From contig JALJCO010003064.1 in NCBI GenBank assembly GCA_023101725.1, positions 402,357 through 466,356 on the forward strand: a stretch of DNA of 64,000 nucleotides, in the 5' to 3' direction. Source of the DNA: Atherinomorus stipes (Eukaryota; Chordata; Actinopteri; Atheriniformes; Atherinidae). Both the position numbers and the translations under genes were made by a program. This document shows positions 59,397 to 64,000 of the stretch, one piece after another; the stretch's first letter is position 1, and each line of letters starts with the position of its first letter. Under the pieces are notes generated by a model. The model had not been told where the DNA came from and did no database searches. It saw only the letters and a program-made list of their open reading frames with translations.

Positions 59397-60605
59397 AGGG
59401 GAAATCTTTTTGACTTTGAGAATGAGAAAAATGATATCACAACTTCGGCTGCTTGAGCCTCTTTTGTATCATTTTGACTGGTCATACATGCCCTGATGTG
59501 TGTCATCTGTCACAGATTGCACTGGTGCCACATTTGAATTTGAAAAAAGAGAAAGAAAAAGGGAAGCGCTAGAGGTTGGTCCCTATGTATCTCTAACATA
59601 TTTTGATGCCCTGATCCAATCACATAATCAGAAATCAAGGCCAATCACGTGGTTTCAGACTCAATCTAAATTGGTGGTCACATCCCGGTCAGGGATCGAA
59701 TAAGTGTTTCCTTTACATTGACTCAGCAGAGGCGGGCCGCCATGACTATACTGTATTGTTAGTGCCACGTCTTCAGAATAAAAATGTTTCACATGGACAA
59801 GGTCAACATTTCTAAATTGAAGCTGCATTACCGCCTCCACCTGCAGCAGCCCGCTACCAGCCATCTGCTCTACAGATGCGGGCATGAAAAAGTTCCCATC
59901 TGCCGACTGCCAGCCACTAACCAGCGACTTGTCTGCTAATTCAATCACACAGTGAAATGCCTGTGTGCCCAGGGGAAATGATTTCAGAGCATAAATAATT
60001 GCCCGGAACAAGGACGTTTCCACACACCAAGTAAGGACACCGTGCGTGATGACGTATTCGCGGGACAAATCGTTCAGCCAGTGATAGTGCAGTAATAGTG
60101 CACTATCACTGCACCACTTCTGGCAAAAAAAGGAAGAACTTTTTCATGCCCAGATCTGTACGTATGAGCACATAATGAAGGGAGGTGGCCCCTCTAACAC
60201 CCTCCTGGTGCGAGTTGACGCGGGCAGGGGCTGGAACAAAACCGCGGCACAGAATGTGGCTTTAAGGATATAATAAACTTCATAAATTATGAGGCTAAAG
60301 TGTGCTTTAGTGGATTCGGTTCACCATTTCATCAAAACAACTACAATTGCAAAATTGCTTCTCTTTATGAGCAAATGCCAAATACAGACTTTGTATTTGG
60401 AATCAGTTATAATGTAGTTGTTTAGTTGTAATATCCATCATATCCATCTACTGTTCTTTCCTGTGCAAACCTGACTTACTCGTGCTTAAAAAAACCCTGC
60501 TGTTGTAACTGAAATACCAAATAATATAAAAAATTAAATAATGATATACAGTAATGGGCTTTATGAATCAGATGTATAAATTAATATGAATTCAAGTTAG
60601 AAAAT
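59397..60605. other. Anonymous non-coding DNA
   Basis: No supported gene. A minus-strand frame of 135 codons (59661-60068) has no recognisable domain. Confidence 0.4.
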
Positions 60606-60614
60606 ACTTCAAAC

Positions 60615-60617
<3 letters not shown>

Positions 60618-60649
<32 letters not shown>
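60618..60649 (-). repeat. Poly(A) tail of the retroposed element
   Basis: Thirty-two T on the plus strand correspond to the 3-prime poly(A) of the minus-strand insert; the first two may belong to the target duplication. Its length and purity suggest a fairly recent insertion. Confidence 0.92.
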
Positions 60650-60653
<4 letters not shown>

Positions 60654-60722
60654 GTCCTGTCCAGCATTGAAGCAAGCAGAATGGAAATCTGATTGCTTTA
60701 TTCTGTTGAACAGTTTTGCTTT

Positions 60723-60760
60723 ATCAAGCGGAGCTTTATGAACATAAGGCTCCACTTGAT
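60723..60760 (-). ncRNA. 3-prime terminal stem-loop of the retroposed element
   Basis: Arms of 18 bases (ATCAAGCGGAGCTTTATG and CATAAGGCTCCACTTGAT) pair with two mismatches around a two-base loop, about 75 to 110 bases before the poly(A). Both mismatches are A-C or G-T type transitions, as expected if pairing was once conserved. A stem-loop at this place could be recognised by a partner reverse transcriptase, by analogy with LINE 3-prime hairpins; this is inference. Confidence 0.6.
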
Positions 60761-61083
60761 ATCATGTTTATTCATTTTATTTCTTTATTTAAACATTTGT
60801 CTATTACACCATTCCATTTCATACTGCTGGGCCTGACAAGGGAGAAATGAAAGTGAATAGAGGTAATGATAGAAAGTGAAACAGAGAGAGAGGAGTAAGG
60901 AAGAGGAAGAGAGAGAGAAGAGAAAACATGAATCCACTTACACAGTTCACTGGTACATCTGTACCGCGATCCCTAAACAACCAAGGTCTCTGTTGGAAAA
61001 CAAAACAAGCAATCCCCTACAGGAGTACCTGCAGGTGGCTTAAATATCCTCAGATCATACAAACACACGCAGAACTACGCAGA

Positions 61084-61193
61084 GAAGAGGTACAACCTAG
61101 TCAGCGCAATGGGAAGTAGAGAAGAGGTACAACCTAGTCATCGCAATGGGAAGTAAAGAAGAGGTACGACCTAGTCATCGCAATGGGAAGCAG
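61084..61193. repeat. Three tandem copies of a 37-bp unit
   Basis: Units begin GAAGAGGTACAACCTAGTCA at 61084, 61121 and 61158 and differ at only a few positions. They lie at the junction between the G-rich body and the AT-richer 3-prime part of the retroposed element. Confidence 0.92.
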
Positions 61194-63797
61194 TGTCACA
61201 GTGTCAACATGCATAATAAAGGGTGCTCCGTGGTGATACAGTCATGCAGATGCAGCCTCGTCTCTGCAAGGAGGAGGAAGCCCGCAAGGCTCGCGACCCA
61301 GGCCCCCAGCAACCACCCAGAGGCCCAGATCCCAGCTACCCCCCCCCAAAGAGCGGACATGCATCCCCCGAAGGGCGGCAAAAAGCGGCCCCAGCCGGAG
61401 CCCCCCGCAGTCTGGAGGCCCAGGCCCCAGTGGACCAAGACCAGCAGCTGCCGACCCCACCGGGCGCCGGGCGTCCCCCGGAGCGGAGACAGCGCCGGGC
61501 CCAGGGCCCAAGCGCCCAGGAGCAGCCCCCCCCCCCCCGGACCCGGGCGGCCCAACCGAAACCCAGGAGGACCGGACCCCCCAGACGACGCCCCCCCAGG
61601 GCAGGCCAGCCCCCACCCCAAAGTCCCTGATACACCTGACACCAGGGCGCCACCACCTCTCCCACCCCCTACCCCGCCACCACGCTCACACACACACTCC
61701 CCACACACCTACCCCAACACTGGGGCTGAGAGATATACCGTCACCGCCCCCACATCGAGACACAGGCACCCAAGACATCAATACCGCAAGAGCAACCACA
61801 TACAAGATACAGATCCCCCCTGCGCCCGCCCCGCACAAAAAACCCCGGAAGCCACAAACAAAACCGCACCCCCCACCAAAGCGCCCGGCCCCCAACCAAC
61901 CCGCAGCCACACCGCACCGCACCGACACCAAGATGCCCGGCACGAATACCGAGGTACGAACCTCCGCCCACACCGCCCAGCCCTACCCAACACCTCCGTG
62001 TACCCCCCCCCACACACGCATACACCCACCCACTCCGCTCTCTGACCTTACATACCCACACTCACTCCTCTCTCCACCCCCAACACTCTCCTCCCTCTAC
62101 CGTCCACACCTACCCCCACCTCCTCATACCCTCTAACACACACATGCACTCCCCCCACATAACTGCACCAACCCCTCCCCACCCCCCCACACATACGCCC
62201 CCACCTCCCTATACCCCCAATACCCCATACAGTCCCCCCCCTTACATGTCCAGCCCCGCCCATCCCTCTGACCTATCACACTCCCGCCCTTCCTTCCTTC
62301 AGCCCCTCACGACCATCCCTACTAGACACTCACGAGCATGCCACTCCTTCCTCCATCCCCCTTTCCTTCAACCACTTACCCACATCTCCTCCCTCTTCCA
62401 GCCCAAGTTCCTCCCTCCCACATTTCCTCTTTCACACTCTCATTCATTATTCTCACATACCCACCTCTCTCTTGCCCATGCCCTCGTGCCTCCTGAGTGG
62501 TAGCTCGGGCCGGGGAAGGAGCCGCGAGTTCCAAGCCCCCAACACGTTCCCCCCACCACCACCCCCCATCCCCCACCCCCGGACGCAGCAGGCCAGGCAT
62601 CCCCCAGGCCAGCAGATCCCCCGCAATGCAGCCAGCCTTAACCACTGGCGCGTGAAGTAGCCACTGTCCCCCCTCCCCCAGTAGCGCCCGGGAGACCGGG
62701 GTATGAAAGGACCCTGCCCCCCCCCCCCCCCCACTCATGACTGTGTGTGTAAGATGTGTGTTGTTTGCAGTTAAAACTAAGGGGCAGTGCCAAGTCATGC
62801 CGGGAGTGGGGTCGCGTAGGGGGCATGTCCCCCCAACCGGCCCCTCCCTCCTACCACACACTATATGGCCCGCCCCTCAGAAGTGGTTGTGAGCTGTTGT
62901 TATTTTATGTGTTTAGGTGTCTAAGTGTGGTTAAAACTGGGGAGCAGGCTGCCTCTAGACGTGGCAAGCAAAGGCACTTTGGTGCCCTCCCTCACCACGC
63001 CCGCTTGACACGCTCCCTCCCCAAAACCCTACGTGTGTGTGTGTGAGGTAGAGCAGGGGGGGGGGTCTTGGGAAGGGAGACCAGGGGGTATGAATTCCCC
63101 CCTGGAAGAAGAGCCGTTACCGGCATTAGGTACCCCCTGCCTCCCGGGATCCCCCAGGGCAGAAAGGGCAGGCATGGCCGCCCCCACGGCCCGGCGTCCG
63201 GCGTTCAGCACAGAGGGGCCAGCCTCAGCCCCTGGGGGCGCTCGACCACGCCAGGCCAGGGAGGGGGAAAAGGGACGGAAGCGGAAAGGGTCGGCGGAGG
63301 GGCCAGAGTCACCGGCCCAACATCCCCAGGCCTCGCAAACCCCCCAAGAGGCACGCAGAGCTGCTATTTTTTTTTTTTTTCTTTTTCTTTTTCTCCCCCT
63401 TTCCTCCCCCCCCCCCCCCCCCCCAACCTGACACACACAAACCCCACCAATGCACCACCACCCCCGCACCCAAACACCCATCATCCATGCACCCCCACCC
63501 ACCCACCCATCTCCCACCCCCCACAGGCAGCCACACACACACACAACCGCATTCACGCCCCCCTCCAGTCACACACCCACCTACACATACCAAGGACGGG
63601 GACCGCGGGGCCACCAGCCCCCCCCCACGCCACAAGTCCCCCGCCCCCAGCCCCCGGACCACGCGGGACCAACCCGTACGAGACCACCAGCGCAGGCCAG
63701 CCCCAACCGACACAGCGGCCAGGCGGGACAGGCACCCGGCGTGGAAAAGACCCGGCCACCCCGCAACCCCCCCACCTCCACACACTTCAAACTGATT

Positions 63798-64000
63798 AAA
63801 GTATCATATTCCTGTGGTAAATGCAGTCAGATCTTATTATTTTGATCCCTCACATGAAGTTGGAGGTTTGCTTTGAAAAACCATAATTGTCAAATATTCA
63901 GACCTAACTCCACCCCTCACTTTATTTATATTTGCAGGAAAAAAATATCATAAGTGAGGGCTGGAAATGTGTTCCAATAAATATGTTTTTAAAGAATGAT
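63798..64000. other. Anonymous AT-rich DNA at window end
   Basis: No feature was recognised beyond the target duplication of the preceding insertion. Confidence 0.4.

Larger units (their letters stand above)
60620..63783 (-). mobile_element. Retroposed G-rich polyadenylated element of unknown family
   Basis: A perfect 14-bp direct repeat ACTTCAAACTGATT (60606-60619 and 63784-63797) brackets 3164 bp. On the minus strand the insert ends in about 30 A, with AATAAA 50 bases upstream (60697-60702) and more at 60768-60790, so it was copied from a polyadenylated RNA by LINE-type machinery. The 5-prime 2.5 kb (plus 61250-63783) is extremely G-rich on its own strand, with many G runs of 10 to 19. The 3-prime 0.6 kb is ordinary in composition. 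Open frames in the G-rich part exist on both strands in several registers and encode only Gly/Trp/Val-rich or Pro-rich repeats, so I call no protein. It may be the long 3-prime untranslated region of an L1-like fish LINE or a retroposed non-coding RNA. Confidence 0.85.

Noticed and set aside
59661..60068. 135-codon minus-strand frame
   Set aside because: No motif, no splice context, and ordinary chance length for this composition.
61084..61193. Short direct repeats that could suggest a CRISPR-like array
   Set aside because: The units are contiguous tandem copies without spacers, in a eukaryotic retroelement.
61146..62045. A 299-codon plus-strand proline-rich frame in the C-rich block
   Set aside because: Frames stay open in several registers on both strands simply because C-rich DNA lacks A/T-rich stop codons. 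Composition is Pro/His/Thr-only and the region is an antisense view of a retroposed G-rich RNA.
63029..63799. Opposed long frames (175, 158 and 243 codons) near the 5-prime end of the G-rich element
   Set aside because: Same composition effect; low-complexity Gly/Val/Trp or Pro-rich translations interrupted by homopolymers, with no motif.

Overview
The window looks like a stretch of teleost (ray-finned) fish nuclear genome. It is AT-rich and contains no bacterial-type operons. It carries the usual fish mobile-element load: Tc1/mariner, hAT-type and TTAA-type DNA elements, LINE fragments with FHCYADD/YADD reverse-transcriptase signatures, a tRNA-derived SINE, and many microsatellites. I found no host protein-coding exon, rRNA or stand-alone tRNA that I can defend. 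It reads as an intergenic region or a large intron. Almost all translatable stretches are chance frames, low-complexity frames or transposon remains.

Layout. 1-8.9 kb: anonymous DNA, a tail-only LINE insertion (2263-2368), a 685-bp hAT-like element with 8-bp target duplication (2480-3164), and a 1.1-kb internally deleted Tc1 element (6316-7428) holding a 206-bp hairpin. 8.9-14 kb: a hAT element (8908-9760) with a tRNA-derived SINE inserted in it (9321-9667), an L2-type LINE 3-prime end (about 10120-10960), a TTAA-flanked element with a 200-bp internal duplication (12671-13354), and a 115-bp CTCCT array. 14-20.4 kb: mostly anonymous. 20.4-26.3 kb: a multiply nested block (20429-22696), a small hAT MITE (22710-22916), then a 640-bp fold-back element (25635-26274) whose two arms carry mirror-image copies of one short reading frame. 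26-41 kb: anonymous DNA, a second Tc1 remnant interrupted by an L2 3-prime end (31926-33525), an unexplained 231-codon frame (34571-35266), and a suspicious G/A homopolymer block (36688-36961). 41-53.2 kb: a hAT element nested in another hAT element, Tc1- and TTAA-type MITEs, and a 2-kb element containing two copies of one repeat family. 53.4-56.4 kb: a 5-prime-truncated LINE on the minus strand, split by a 529-bp inverted-repeat element. 58.8-59.4 kb: another MITE. 60.6-63.8 kb: a 3.16-kb C-rich insertion (G-rich on its own strand) with a poly(A) tail, polyadenylation signals, a 3-prime hairpin and a 14-bp target duplication.

The strongest evidence is structural: paired target-site duplications and inverted termini that delimit insertions to the base and give their relative order. 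The least explained item is the 60620-63783 retroposed G-rich unit. It has the hallmarks of an LINE-mobilised, polyadenylated RNA, but I see no recognisable reverse transcriptase or other protein in it.
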